Translations under genes and position numbers: made by a program | Shown here: positions 54,040 to 63,478 of the stretch, piece after piece | How the letters are laid out: every line of letters begins with the position of its first letter | Position numbering within the stretch: the first letter of the stretch is position 1 | Assembly (NCBI RefSeq): GCF_003049705.1 | Contig: NZ_PIRF01000002.1 | Coordinates: 124,001-188,000 of the forward strand | Source: Campylobacter concisus | Lineage (GTDB): Bacteria > Campylobacterota > Campylobacteria > Campylobacterales > Campylobacteraceae | Direction of reading: 5' to 3' | Length of the DNA stretch: 64,000 nt | The notes under the pieces: model-generated | The model's database searches: none | What the model saw: only the letters and a program-made list of their open reading frames with translations | Told to the model about the DNA's origin: nothing

Positions 54040-55871
54040 ATGATTTTGGACTTAGCATTTGGGGCAATTCAAATTTTGTTATAGAAGATGGCAAAGTCTG
54101 TATAAATGCAGCCAGCAAACCAGCGATCATAGACATCGTGCGTGATATCAGGGACGACGGATATAGAGGGCCACTACTGCTTCGCTTTCCACATCTTATC
54201 CAAAAGCAGATTGAACAGATCCACGCAAGCTTTGCAAAGGCAAAGAAAGAATTTGCCTACAAAGGCAGCTTTAATGCCGTATTTCCACTTAAAGTGAATC
54301 AATATCCTGGCTTTGTAAAAAATTTAGTCCGCCTTGGCAAGCCCTATAATTACGGCCTTGAAGCTGGCAGTAAAGCTGAGCTACTTTTAACAATGGCTTA
54401 CAATAACGAAAAAGCTCCAATAACCGTAAATGGCTTTAAAGATAAAGAGATGATAAATATAGGCTTCATCGCCGCTGAAATGGGGCATAACATCACGCTA
54501 ACGATCGAGGGCTTAAACGAGCTTGAAGCTATAATCGCCATCGCAAAAGAGCGCTTCAAACCAAAACCAAAGATCGGACTTAGGGTAAGATTGCACTCGA
54601 CAGGATCGGGACTCTGGGCAAAAAGTGGTGGCATACACTCTAAATTTGGACTAACATCAACTGAACTGATAGAAGCTGTAAAGATGCTAAAAAAGGCAAA
54701 TTTACTTGAAAATTTCACAATGATACACTTCCACATCGGCTCTCAAATAAGCGAGATCCATCCGCTCAAAAAAGCACTCATCGAGGCTGGCAATATCTAC
54801 GCTGAGCTTAGAAAAATGGGCGCTTTAAATTTAAAAGCTATAAATTTAGGTGGTGGCCTAGCGATTGAGTACTCGCAATTTAAAGAGGAGAGCAGTAGAA
54901 ACTATACACTAAACGAATATGCAAACGACGTTGTCTATATGCTTAAAACCATAAGCGAGCAAAAAAAGGAGATCGAGCCAGATATTTTCATAGAGTCAGG
55001 TCGCTACATCGCCGCTTCTCACGCACTTTTGGTTGCTCCCGTGCTTGAGCTATTTTCTCAAGAATACACCGAAGAGAAGCTAAATTTAAAGAAAAACAAT
55101 CCAAATTTAATAACCGAGCTAGTTGATCTTTATAAATCAATCAAGCCTTCAAACGCCCTAGAATACCTACACGACGCTATCCATCACACAGAAAGCGTTT
55201 TAACGCTTTTTGATCTAGGCTATGTCGATCTTCAAGATAGATCAAACGCAGAGGTGCTTTTAAGGCTCATCAGCAAAAAAGCTGTCGTGATGCTTGGTAA
55301 CAAGAGCAATTCAAGCGATCTGGCCAAAATTCAAAAAGAGGTTCAAGAGAGATACTTGCTAAATTTCTCTATTTTTCAAAGCTTGCCTGACTTTTGGGGT
55401 CTAAAGCAAAATTTCCCTATCATGCCACTTGACAGGCTCGATGAGCGCCCTACCCTGCCAGCTTCGATCTGGGATATCACTTGCGATAGCGACGGCGAGA
55501 TCAGCTATGATGATGAGAAAAACCCGCTGCTTTTGCACGACGTGGACGTGGAAAAAGAAGATTATTTCTTGGGATTTTTCCTAGTTGGCGCATATCAAGA
55601 GGTTATCGGTATGAAACACAACCTCTTTACCCACCCGACAGAGGCCACGATAGAGCTTTCAAATGATGGCTACAAGATCACAAATTTACTAGAGAGCCAG
55701 TCGATCCTTGATATTATGGAGGATATGGACTATGATATCTACGAGATCCAAGACACCCTAAACGAGCGCTTAGAAAAATCAACTCTGATAAATGAGACAC
55801 AAAAGAAGCAAATTTTAGGCGAACTTTATCTATTTTTAAATGATAATAGCTACCTAAAGACAATCAACTAA
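54036..55871 (+). CDS. speA: Biosynthetic arginine decarboxylase
   Basis: 611 residues, PLP enzyme making agmatine for spermidine synthesis. Fold III PLP-Lys segment FNAVFPLKVNQYPG near residue 88, IHFHIGSQISEIHPLK, and INLGGGLAIEYSQF with ESGRYIAASHALLVAPV. ATG overlaps the hisS stop (ATGA). In the C. jejuni order a cysE gene follows speA before aspB; here it is absent. Confidence 0.93.
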   Translation: MNDFGLSIWGNSNFVIEDGKVCINAASKPAIIDIVRDIRDDGYRGPLLLRFPHLIQKQIEQIHASFAKAKKEFAYKGSFNAVFPLKVNQYPGFVKNLVRLGKPYNYGLEAGSKAELLLTMAYNNEKAPITVNGFKDKEMINIGFIAAEMGHNITLTIEGLNELEAIIAIAKERFKPKPKIGLRVRLHSTGSGLWAKSGGIHSKFGLTSTELIEAVKMLKKANLLENFTMIHFHIGSQISEIHPLKKALIEAGNIYAELRKMGALNLKAINLGGGLAIEYSQFKEESSRNYTLNEYANDVVYMLKTISEQKKEIEPDIFIESGRYIAASHALLVAPVLELFSQEYTEEKLNLKKNNPNLITELVDLYKSIKPSNALEYLHDAIHHTESVLTLFDLGYVDLQDRSNAEVLLRLISKKAVVMLGNKSNSSDLAKIQKEVQERYLLNFSIFQSLPDFWGLKQNFPIMPLDRLDERPTLPASIWDITCDSDGEISYDDEKNPLLLHDVDVEKEDYFLGFFLVGAYQEVIGMKHNLFTHPTEATIELSNDGYKITNLLESQSILDIMEDMDYDIYEIQDTLNERLEKSTLINETQKKQILGELYLFLNDNSYLKTIN

Positions 55872-55882
55872 AAAGGACAAAA

Positions 55883-57061
55883 ATGCAACTAGCAAACAGA
55901 ATGCAAACATTAAGCGAATCAATCACGATCGCTATCAGCACAAAAGCCAAAGAGATGAAGGCTGCTGGTATCGATGTGATCTCACTTTCAGCTGGTGAGC
56001 CTGACTTTATGACTCCAAAAAAGATAAGAGAAACTGTAAAAAACGCACTTGATAACGATAGCAAAAGCGGCAAATACACGCCAGTACCAGGCCTGCCTGA
56101 GGTGATAGATGCCATTAGAGCAAAGCTAAAAAGAGATAACGGACTTGACTATAAAGCAAATCAAATCGTCACAAACATCGGCGCAAAACACTCACTTTTT
56201 AATGTATTTCAAGCGCTTATCAACCCAGGCGACGAGGTCATCATCCCATCTCCATACTGGGTGAGCTACCCTGAAATCGTTAAATTTTGTGGCGGCGTGC
56301 CTGTCTTTATCGAAGCAGACGAGAGCACAAATTTTAAGGTGACAGCCGAGCAGCTAAAAAAAGCGATCACGCCAAAAACAAAGGTCTTTTCGCTAAATCA
56401 CCCGACGAATCCAACTGGAGCTGTCTATACAAAAGAGGAGATCGCGGCATTTGGCGAGGTTTTAAAGGGCACTGATATCATCATCACAAGCGATGAAATT
56501 TATGAAAAAGTGATCTACGGCAAGAAATTTCACGCAGTAGCCTCAGTGAGCGAAGATCTTTTCAAAAGAACGGTCACGATAAATGGACTAAGCAAGTGTG
56601 GAGCGATGCCTGGCTGGAGATTTGGCTATATCGCAAGCTCGATGGACTGGCTAATCGCTGGCATCAAAAAGCTTCAAAGCCAAAGCACAAGCAACATCAG
56701 CTCGATCGTGCAAATAGGCGCTATCCCGTCACTTCTTGGAGAAACTGACGACGATATCGAAAACATGAGAAAAGAGTATGAAAAAAGACGCGACGTGGCA
56801 GTTGAGATGATAAACGCTATCCCTGGGCTAAGCGTAGTTAAGCCTGATGGCGCGTTTTATCTATTTGTAAAATGCAAAGAGGTAGATGGCGACTCACTTA
56901 GGTTTTGCAAAAAGATGCTTGAAGAGGCGAACGTAGCGACCGTGCCAGGTGTGGGCTTTGGCATGGAGGGATACTTTAGAATTTCTTTTGCAACTGACAT
57001 CGAGAGCATAAAAAAAGCGATCGAGAGGATCGCAAATTTTGTAAAAAGCTACAAAATTTAA
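55883..57061 (+). CDS. aspB: Aspartate aminotransferase (class I/II)
   Basis: 392 residues, PLP-dependent transamination of aspartate and glutamate with 2-oxo acids. Signatures: LSAGEPDFMTPKKIRE, PSPYWVSYPEIVKF, NHPTNPTGAVY and the PLP-lysine segment TINGLSKCGAMPGWRFGY. The N-terminus MQLANRMQTLSES is typical of the AspB group. AAAAAGGACAAAA precedes the ATG. The aspB stop overlaps the thiS start. Confidence 0.93.
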   Translation: MQLANRMQTLSESITIAISTKAKEMKAAGIDVISLSAGEPDFMTPKKIRETVKNALDNDSKSGKYTPVPGLPEVIDAIRAKLKRDNGLDYKANQIVTNIGAKHSLFNVFQALINPGDEVIIPSPYWVSYPEIVKFCGGVPVFIEADESTNFKVTAEQLKKAITPKTKVFSLNHPTNPTGAVYTKEEIAAFGEVLKGTDIIITSDEIYEKVIYGKKFHAVASVSEDLFKRTVTINGLSKCGAMPGWRFGYIASSMDWLIAGIKKLQSQSTSNISSIVQIGAIPSLLGETDDDIENMRKEYEKRRDVAVEMINAIPGLSVVKPDGAFYLFVKCKEVDGDSLRFCKKMLEEANVATVPGVGFGMEGYFRISFATDIESIKKAIERIANFVKSYKI

Positions 57062-57264
57062 TGATCAAATTTAGTGTAAATGGCAAAATTTTCGAGCTTG
57101 AAAACGATATAAATGTTTATGAATTTTTAGCTCAAAATGGCTATGAGCTTAAATTTATAGCCCTTGAGCGAGACGGAGAAATTTTGCCAAAAAAGCTTTG
57201 GCGTGATAGCTTTATGAGCGAAGGCAAAGCTTATGAGATCGTCACTTTAGTTGGCGGTGGATGA
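57061..57264 (+). CDS. thiS: Sulfur carrier protein ThiS
   Basis: 67-residue beta-grasp protein ending in Gly-Gly (LVGGG), the tail that is adenylated by ThiF and carries the thiocarboxylate for thiazole synthesis. It starts at ATG 57061 overlapping the aspB stop, so the thi genes may share the upstream promoter. The rest of the pathway (thiF, thiG, thiH, thiE) follows directly. Confidence 0.9.
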   Translation: MIKFSVNGKIFELENDINVYEFLAQNGYELKFIALERDGEILPKKLWRDSFMSEGKAYEIVTLVGGG

Positions 57265-57271
57265 GGAGAAA

Positions 57272-58123
57272 ATGATAGAGATAGTACTAAATGGCGCAAA
57301 ATTTAAGGTGCCAGTAAAAAGCCTTGGCGAGCTAAAAGAGCTTGCGCTTGGCGATAAAGATAGTGAAATTTATAAATTTTTAGAGAAATTTAACGCGACA
57401 AAGCCAGACATTTTTATCGTTGATGGCTTTGCTATAAAAGAAGATAGCGAGCTAAAAGATGGCTCAAATGTCGTATTTATAAGGCGTGGCGTGATGCCTG
57501 AGCGTGAAGTTTTACGCTCTATGATCGCTTCACGAAACAGCCCTGAGCTAAATTTAGCCCTAAGTAAAGCAATAATCGGCGTGGCTGGACTTGGTGGCCT
57601 TGGCTCAAATATCGCGCTAAGCCTTGCAAGAGTTGGCGTAAAAAAGCTAGTGCTTGCCGACTTTGACGTCGTTGAGCCAAGCAATCTAAACCGCCAGCAG
57701 TATTTCGTCCGCCACATCGGCTTAAAAAAGACGCAGGCGCTTAAAGAGCTGATAAATGACGTCAATCCCTTTGTCGAGGTCGAAACTCACGATATATTTT
57801 TAGATGAAAAAAACGTGGCTAGCGTCTTTGGCGAGTGTGAAATTTTATGCGAAGCATTTGACAATGTCGCTGGCAAGGCGATGATACTAAACGAAGCGGG
57901 CGCAAGCTTAAAAGATAAAAAGATCATCGGCGCCTCTGGCATGGCAGGATACTTTAGCTCAAATCTCATAAAAACCATAAAATTTGCCAAAAATGTCTAT
58001 CTTTGCGGCGACCTCACAAACGAGGCAAAGATCGGTCAAGGGCTGATGGCACCACGCGTTGCGATCTGTGCAAATCACGAGGCAAATTTAGCCATTAGGC
58101 TACTTATGGGCTTGGAGGCGTAA
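57272..58123 (+). CDS. thiF: ThiF-type adenylyltransferase with N-terminal ThiS-like domain
   Basis: 283 residues from the ATG at 57272 (GGATGAGGAGAAA upstream; a TTG at 57251 is less likely). The C-terminal part is an E1-like ThiF/MoeB domain: VAGLGGLGSNIALSLARVGV, LADFDVVEPSNLNRQQYF, and CEAFDNVAGK. The first ~85 residues resemble a beta-grasp ThiS-like domain without the Gly-Gly tail. Cysteines are present in YLCGDLTN and AICANHEA, but I see no paired CxxC zinc site. Confidence 0.88.
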   Translation: MIEIVLNGAKFKVPVKSLGELKELALGDKDSEIYKFLEKFNATKPDIFIVDGFAIKEDSELKDGSNVVFIRRGVMPEREVLRSMIASRNSPELNLALSKAIIGVAGLGGLGSNIALSLARVGVKKLVLADFDVVEPSNLNRQQYFVRHIGLKKTQALKELINDVNPFVEVETHDIFLDEKNVASVFGECEILCEAFDNVAGKAMILNEAGASLKDKKIIGASGMAGYFSSNLIKTIKFAKNVYLCGDLTNEAKIGQGLMAPRVAICANHEANLAIRLLMGLEA

Positions 58124-58888
58124 GTGCAAAATGATAGCTTGATCCTTGGTGACAAGGAGTTTCAAAGCCGCTTCATCCTTGGCTCTGGCAAGTACTCGCA
58201 CGAGCTCATCGACTCAGCCATAAACGAGGCTGGAGCGCAAATTTTAACCCTTGCTCTTAGGCGCATAAACGAGAGCAAAGAGCGAAATATACTTGACTTT
58301 ATCCCAAAAGGCGTGACGCTTTTGCCAAACACAAGTGGCGCTAGAAATGCCAAAGAGGCCGTTCGTATTGCACAGCTCGCACGTGAGCTTAGGTGCGGCG
58401 AGCTTGTTAAGATAGAGATCATAACTGACTCTAAATTTCTCTTTCCAGACAACGCTGAAACGATAAAAGCCTGCGAAGCCTTGGCAAATGACGGCTTTGT
58501 GCCGATGCCATATATGTTTCCTGATCTAAACGCTGCAAGAGCGATGCTAAGTGCAGGAGCTAGTTGCATAATGCCTCTAGCTGCGCCCATTGGCTCAAAC
58601 CAAGGGCTAATTTTTAAAGATATTATTGAAATTTTGATAAACGAGCTTGATACGCAGATCATAGTTGATGCAGGTATTGGCAGGCCTTCACAAGCGTGCG
58701 AAGCGATGGAGATGGGAGCGGCTGCGATCATGGCAAACACAGCCATCGCCTCATCTAAAAATATCCCGCTCATGGCAAGAGCCTTCAAAGAGTCCATCAT
58801 CGCCGGTCGCAACGCCTATCTAGCAGGCCTTGGTGCAAAGAGCAAAAGCGCAAATGCCTCATCTCCGCTCACTGGATTTTTAGACTGA
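58124..58888 (+). CDS. thiG: Thiazole synthase ThiG
   Basis: 254 residues. Assembles thiazole phosphate from deoxyxylulose-5-phosphate, dehydroglycine and ThiS-thiocarboxylate. Signatures: [11 protein letters not shown] at the start, [34 protein letters not shown] and [29 protein letters not shown] in parts. It starts with GTG just after the thiF stop and overlaps thiH (TGATG). Confidence 0.95.
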   Translation: MQNDSLILGDKEFQSRFILGSGKYSHELIDSAINEAGAQILTLALRRINESKERNILDFIPKGVTLLPNTSGARNAKEAVRIAQLARELRCGELVKIEIITDSKFLFPDNAETIKACEALANDGFVPMPYMFPDLNAARAMLSAGASCIMPLAAPIGSNQGLIFKDIIEILINELDTQIIVDAGIGRPSQACEAMEMGAAAIMANTAIASSKNIPLMARAFKESIIAGRNAYLAGLGAKSKSANASSPLTGFLD

Positions 58889-60042
58889 TGAAATTTACAA
58901 GAACTGATCACATGCAGCTGCTGCCTCACATGCAGGATGTTGGCAGCGACATTATGGATGAGATTTTAAAAGAGCGAGCGAGCTATAAACCAGAAATTTA
59001 CAGCGAAGCAGACGTAAAAGCAGCTCTTAATGCAAAGCACTGCTCGCTTGAAAATCTAAAAGCCCTACTCTCGCCTGCTGCAGCGCCATTTTTAGAGCAG
59101 ATCGCCCAGCTCGCTCAGGCTAAAACAAGGGCAAATTTTGGTTCAAACATCACGCTTTTTACCCCGCTTTACATAGCAAACTATTGCGATAATCTCTGCG
59201 TTTATTGCGGTTTTAACGCTAAAAATAATATAAAAAGGGCAAAACTAAGCGACGATGAGATCACAAGAGAGTTAAGAGAAATTTCAAAGAGTGGCTTAGA
59301 AGAAATTTTAATCCTAACTGGCGAGAGTGAGACCAACTCAAGCGTCTCTTACATCGCAAACGCCTGCGCTTTGGCGAAGAAATTTTTTAAAGTCGTTGGG
59401 GTTGAAATTTACCCGCTAAACTCTGAGGGCTACGCCTTACTTCACAAAAGCGGCGCAGACTACGTGACCGTCTTTCAAGAAACCTACAATCCCACAAAAT
59501 ACGAGAAAATCCACATTGGCGGCAATAAAAGAATTTTCCCATACCGCTTAAATGCGCAAGAGCGAGCGCTTCTTGGAGGCATGAGAGGGGTTGGCTTTGC
59601 CGCACTTCTTGGCATAGATGACTTTAGGCTTGATGCCTTCGCGACCGCACTTCACGCAAGCTTAGTTCAAAAAAAGTATCCGCACGCCGAGATCGCATTT
59701 TCATGCCCAAGGCTTCGCCCTATCATTAACAACGACCGCATCAACCCGCGTGACGTGGGCGAGCGCGAGCTTTTGCAAGTGATCTGCGCTTATAGAATTT
59801 TCATGCCAACAGCTAGCATAACGATCTCAACCAGAGAAAAGGCGAAATTTCGCGACAACGCCGTAAAGATCGCTGCAAATAAGATAAGTGCTGGCGTAAA
59901 AGTGAGCATCGGCGCTCACGGCGAAGAGAAAAAGGGCGACGAGCAGTTTGAGATAAGTGATAGCAGAAGCGTGGATGAGATAAAAGCAATGATAAAAGCA
60001 AACGACCTAGAGCCCTTGATGAGCGAGTATGTCTATGTTTAA
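58888..60042 (+). CDS. thiH: 2-iminoacetate synthase ThiH
   Basis: 384 residues. Radical-SAM tyrosine lyase that supplies dehydroglycine in anaerobic-type thiazole synthesis. The CxxxCxxC motif is NYCDNLCVYCGF, and LILTGESE and VTVFQETYNPTKYE follow. ThiH rather than ThiO suits a microaerobic organism. Overlaps the thiG stop (TGATG) and the next gene. Confidence 0.95.
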   Translation: MKFTRTDHMQLLPHMQDVGSDIMDEILKERASYKPEIYSEADVKAALNAKHCSLENLKALLSPAAAPFLEQIAQLAQAKTRANFGSNITLFTPLYIANYCDNLCVYCGFNAKNNIKRAKLSDDEITRELREISKSGLEEILILTGESETNSSVSYIANACALAKKFFKVVGVEIYPLNSEGYALLHKSGADYVTVFQETYNPTKYEKIHIGGNKRIFPYRLNAQERALLGGMRGVGFAALLGIDDFRLDAFATALHASLVQKKYPHAEIAFSCPRLRPIINNDRINPRDVGERELLQVICAYRIFMPTASITISTREKAKFRDNAVKIAANKISAGVKVSIGAHGEEKKGDEQFEISDSRSVDEIKAMIKANDLEPLMSEYVYV

Positions 60043-60643
60043 AATTCTCTGCGTGGCCGACTTTGAAAGCTATGATGGCGATGACTTTTTAAAGAGAATT
60101 CAGCTACTTTGCAAGGCTGGCGTGGATGAAATTTTGCTTCGTGCAAAGGGGCTAAATGAAGCTGATTTTTATGATCTTGCTAGGGTTGTGGCTCAAATTT
60201 GTGAAAACTACCGCAAGAAATTTATCATCAATCAATTTTTTGATGTAGCTTGCAAGCTAAAGAGTGACTTTTGGCTCACTTCAGCGCAGCTTGATTTTTT
60301 TAAAAATCACGGCATTTTTTTGGATGAATTTAGAAAAACAGCTAGAATTTACGCCCCAGCTCACGACCTAGAGCAGGCTAAAATTTCAGCCTCTATCGCT
60401 GACGTGCTCATTGCTTCTCATATATTTGCCACCTCTTGCAAGGCGGGCTTAGAACCAAAAGGGGTAAATTTTATAAGTGAGCTAAAAAGCTTTGATAAAG
60501 AAATTTACGCACTTGGCGGACTAGATAGCGGGAACTACAAAGAGACTATAAAAGCTGGCGCAAACGGCATTTGCTTCATGAGTTTAGCAATGAACGGCGA
60601 TATGGAGCTTATAAAAAAGATAGTAGAGAGCAAAAACGGCTAA
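60035..60643 (+). CDS. Thiamine phosphate synthase-like protein (ThiE/TenI)
   Basis: 202 residues from the ATG at 60035, overlapping thiH by 8 bp (an ATG at 60029 is also in frame). TIM-barrel features of the ThiE/TenI family are visible: ILLRAKGLNEADF, the KFIIN strand, ATSCKAGLEPKG replacing the usual PTxSKxG, and YALGGLDSGNYKETIKAGANGICFMS. The HLGQxDL and NDRxDLA signatures of active ThiE are changed (WLTSAQ, INQFFDVA). Position favours ThiE; TenI-like loss of activity cannot be excluded. Confidence 0.7.
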   Translation: MFKILCVADFESYDGDDFLKRIQLLCKAGVDEILLRAKGLNEADFYDLARVVAQICENYRKKFIINQFFDVACKLKSDFWLTSAQLDFFKNHGIFLDEFRKTARIYAPAHDLEQAKISASIADVLIASHIFATSCKAGLEPKGVNFISELKSFDKEIYALGGLDSGNYKETIKAGANGICFMSLAMNGDMELIKKIVESKNG

Positions 60644-60679
60644 ATTTAGTATAAATTACATAAAATAATACGTAAAATT

Positions 60680-61250
60680 TTACTCATTTTTGCTAGCGAT
60701 ATATGTTTTTATATCAAATATAAGTAGCGTCACAAGCGATGGCAGCATATAGGAGTTTAGCACTAAAAGCAGCGACTTTGTCAAATTTGACTTTATTAAA
60801 GTCTCTATGTCAAGGCTGCTGTTGTAGTTAAAAAAATATAGCAAGGCAAACTCGCCAACAAGAACTATGCGAGAGACCTTTAGCAAGATGTCATTTCCCA
60901 GTCTTGCAAATTTATCATCGACCACAAGCGACAAAGTGATCCATCCAAGCAGCCAAATTGCGCAGGCTAAAGCATAAACAGTAATGCTTTCATCAAATTT
61001 TTCAAGTAGTAAAAATACCAAGGGTTGCAAAAATACAAGGCTAGCGATAAACCAAAGAAGTGAGCTAAAGGCTAGCAGGCAAACACAGCCAAAGATAGAA
61101 ATGGCCGGAGATAAAGCCAAAAACCTCTAACCCAAAATAATATGCTAGCGCATAGGATAAAAAAGAAAAAACAAGCCAAATTTTAATAACAAGTCGCCAC
61201 CTATTTGCAAAGGCAGTGGCTTTTAAATTTAGGCTATCTGTCAAACCCAT
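60680..61250 (-). pseudogene. Frameshifted integral membrane protein
   Basis: Two overlapping frames on the same strand read as one protein: an N-terminal part (MGLTDSLNLKATAFANRW, then a hydrophobic segment, 61065-61250) and a C-terminal part (60680-61120) with several membrane segments. At 61119-61123 (minus strand TTTTT after GAGG) removal of one T joins them as LEVLALSPAIS and gives a continuous protein of about 190 residues. The N-terminal ATG follows the mogA stop directly. Family unknown. Confidence 0.6.
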
Positions 61251-61790
61251 TTACGAGATTTTCTTTTGTTTTGGGCGGAAAACTTTCATCACGTTTTCAT
61301 CAGTCTCGATAAATGCACCCTCTATGAGATCGATGCAGTATGGCACCGCTGGAAATACCGGCTCCAAGCACTCTTTTATCGCCTTTGGCTGACCTGGTAA
61401 ATTTATGATGAGCGCGTGGCCTCTGATGCCTGCTGTTTGGCGTGATAGGATCGCTGTTGGGACGTATTTTAAGCTTGCTGCTCTCATTAGCTCACCAAAG
61501 CCTGGCATCATCTTCTCGCAAACCGCCTCAGTAGCCTCTGGAGTAACATCTCTCACCGCCGGTCCTGTACCACCGGTAGTTAGCACAAGGTCGCAGCCAA
61601 GCACGTCTACCATGTGCACAAGCCTCTCTTTTATCAGCTCAAACTCATCTGGTATAACCTCGTAAAAGTATTCACGCTCGCTCACTATCCAGCTATCAAG
61701 CACATCTTTGATCGCTGGACCTGATTTGTCCTCGTATGTGCCTTCGCTTGCGCGGTCAGAAAGGGTTAATATGCCTATTTTTGCTTTCAC
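61251..61790 (-). CDS. mogA: Molybdopterin adenylyltransferase (MogA/MoaB)
   Basis: 179 residues. Adenylates molybdopterin before MoeA inserts the metal. GILTLSDRASEGTYEDKSGPA is the MogA/MoaB N-terminus (in parts GILTLSDRASEG and YEDKSGPAI), and LVLTTGGTGPAVRDVTPEA carries the TTGGTG motif. Starts with GTG at 61790 behind AAAGGAGAAAAAA. It follows the FtsH-like gene by 11 bp and is followed directly by the frameshifted gene. Confidence 0.9.
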   Translation of the reverse strand: MKAKIGILTLSDRASEGTYEDKSGPAIKDVLDSWIVSEREYFYEVIPDEFELIKERLVHMVDVLGCDLVLTTGGTGPAVRDVTPEATEAVCEKMMPGFGELMRAASLKYVPTAILSRQTAGIRGHALIINLPGQPKAIKECLEPVFPAVPYCIDLIEGAFIETDENVMKVFRPKQKKIS

Positions 61791-61801
61791 TTTTTTCTCC
61801 T

Positions 61802-63478
61802 TTAATGGTTTTCGTTTAAAATTTTTGCCAGCGTTTCTTTATCTACGCTCTCATATGCTAGCAGATATGAGCTTATCTTTGCGATTTGCTCATTTGTGCC
61901 TTTTAAAAAGGATGTGATCTCCTCTTTTGCTTGCTTTAAAATTTCTTCTACATCGTTTGGATTTGGCACAAAAGAGCTTCCCATGCCATATTCATAAACC
62001 ATCTTTGAAGCGATCTCTTTGGCTAAATTTAGATCACTACTTGAGTTTGAAAAGATGTCGTTTTCATCTATCTCAAGCTTGCACATACCAGCGATGAGCA
62101 CCTTGATACGAGATATCATCTGTGACTTTGACTCGATCTCTTGCTCTGTGGCCATAAACCTATCTTCTATAAGAGAAATTTTTTCAAATTTTACATCAAA
62201 CCAGTAAGCACTTAGCGCCTTTGCTCCTTGATAAATGGCCTGTATCTTCTTCTCGTTTTCGCTATAGCTTAGCACCTTTTTCTTGCCGAGCAAGACCTTG
62301 TTTAAAACAGCCTCAAAATCTCTCATTTTAAGCACGCTCTCGCCGTTCCTTAAGGCATTTATCGCAGCTTCATTTACAAGCGTACTAAGTGCTGCACCTG
62401 AAAAGCCAACGCTCATTTTAGCGATATCCTCAGCCGCTACTTCGCAGTTTTTATCTTTTAGATATGTGTTTAAGATCGCCACTCTGTCGTTAAAATCAGG
62501 CATAGAAAGAAAAATTCTCCTATCAAAACGCCCTGATCTAAGCAGTGCCTCGTCGATCATTTCAATCCTATTTGTAGCAGCTATGACGATGACGCCTGAG
62601 TTATCTTCAAAGCCATCCATCTCGGTTAGCAGCTGATTTAGCGTGGCTTCTCGCTCGTCGTTTCTAGTCCCACCCCTGCTCTTACCAACGGCGTCTATCT
62701 CGTCGATAAAGATGATTGAAGGCGCATAGGACTTGGCTCTACTAAAAAGCTCTCGTACTCTCTTTGCACCCATGCCGACATAAATTTGCACAAAGCTTGC
62801 ACCGTTTTGATAAAAAAATGGCACATTTGCCTCACCAGCAACTGCCTTTGCCACAAGCGTCTTACCAACGCCTGGAGGGCCGATCATTAGCACGCCTTTT
62901 GGCATTTTGATACCAAAATTTCTATATTTTTGTGGATTTTTAAGAAAATCAACTATCTCACTAAGCTCGCTTTTAACCTCGCTAATACCTGCCACATCGC
63001 TAAATCTCACATTTGAGATGACTGGCATCGTGTTTTGATTTAGCACGCTTTCTATCTCAAATGCGCCCTCTTTTTTGCTAAGCAAGCTCTCCTCTTTTTT
63101 CCTGATACTTCTAAAGATATAAGCGTACCAAAGCACGAAGCAGACAAAGATGATAAAACCCCAGATCATGCCAGGAGTGATGTATTGTTTAGTCTTTTCA
63201 ACAGGCACTTTTTTGATAAGCTCTTTTAGATCGATACCTTCTTTTATGATCGAAAAACGATTGTTTTGTGCATAAAGAACGACTTCATCGTCATCGATTA
63301 CAGCACGATCTATAAAATTTCCATCCATTAGCTGTATATATTGCGAATATGTGATGTTTCGTGGTTCTTTACTAACGGCAAATAACAGCACGCTGATTAA
63401 TGCGACAGCTGCGATTATTAGGATATTTTTCTTATTAAATTTAAATTTTTGCATAATTGGCATCTGGCTTAACTTCAT
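61802..63478 (-). CDS. FtsH-like AAA protein without the protease zinc site
   Basis: 558 residues. Two N-terminal membrane segments (about 18-36 and 101-120) flank a periplasmic domain as in FtsH. The AAA module is complete: Walker A GPPGVGKT (200-207), pore loop SFVQIYVG, Walker B IIFIDEID, and [24 protein letters not shown]. The following helical domain aligns with the FtsH protease, but HEAGH is replaced by YQGAK (416-420); the third zinc-ligand Asp seems kept (Asp482). It is also about 90 residues shorter than usual. Start chosen for GGAGGT 8 nt upstream; it overlaps mtaB by 38 bp. Confidence 0.87.
   Translation of the reverse strand: MKLSQMPIMQKFKFNKKNILIIAAVALISVLLFAVSKEPRNITYSQYIQLMDGNFIDRAVIDDDEVVLYAQNNRFSIIKEGIDLKELIKKVPVEKTKQYITPGMIWGFIIFVCFVLWYAYIFRSIRKKEESLLSKKEGAFEIESVLNQNTMPVISNVRFSDVAGISEVKSELSEIVDFLKNPQKYRNFGIKMPKGVLMIGPPGVGKTLVAKAVAGEANVPFFYQNGASFVQIYVGMGAKRVRELFSRAKSYAPSIIFIDEIDAVGKSRGGTRNDEREATLNQLLTEMDGFEDNSGVIVIAATNRIEMIDEALLRSGRFDRRIFLSMPDFNDRVAILNTYLKDKNCEVAAEDIAKMSVGFSGAALSTLVNEAAINALRNGESVLKMRDFEAVLNKVLLGKKKVLSYSENEKKIQAIYQGAKALSAYWFDVKFEKISLIEDRFMATEQEIESKSQMISRIKVLIAGMCKLEIDENDIFSNSSSDLNLAKEIASKMVYEYGMGSSFVPNPNDVEEILKQAKEEITSFLKGTNEQIAKISSYLLAYESVDKETLAKILNENH

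Noticed and set aside
58162..58812. 216-codon open frame on the minus strand
   Set aside because: It is antisense to thiG, a well-conserved gene; no ribosome-binding site or domain, so a coding shadow.
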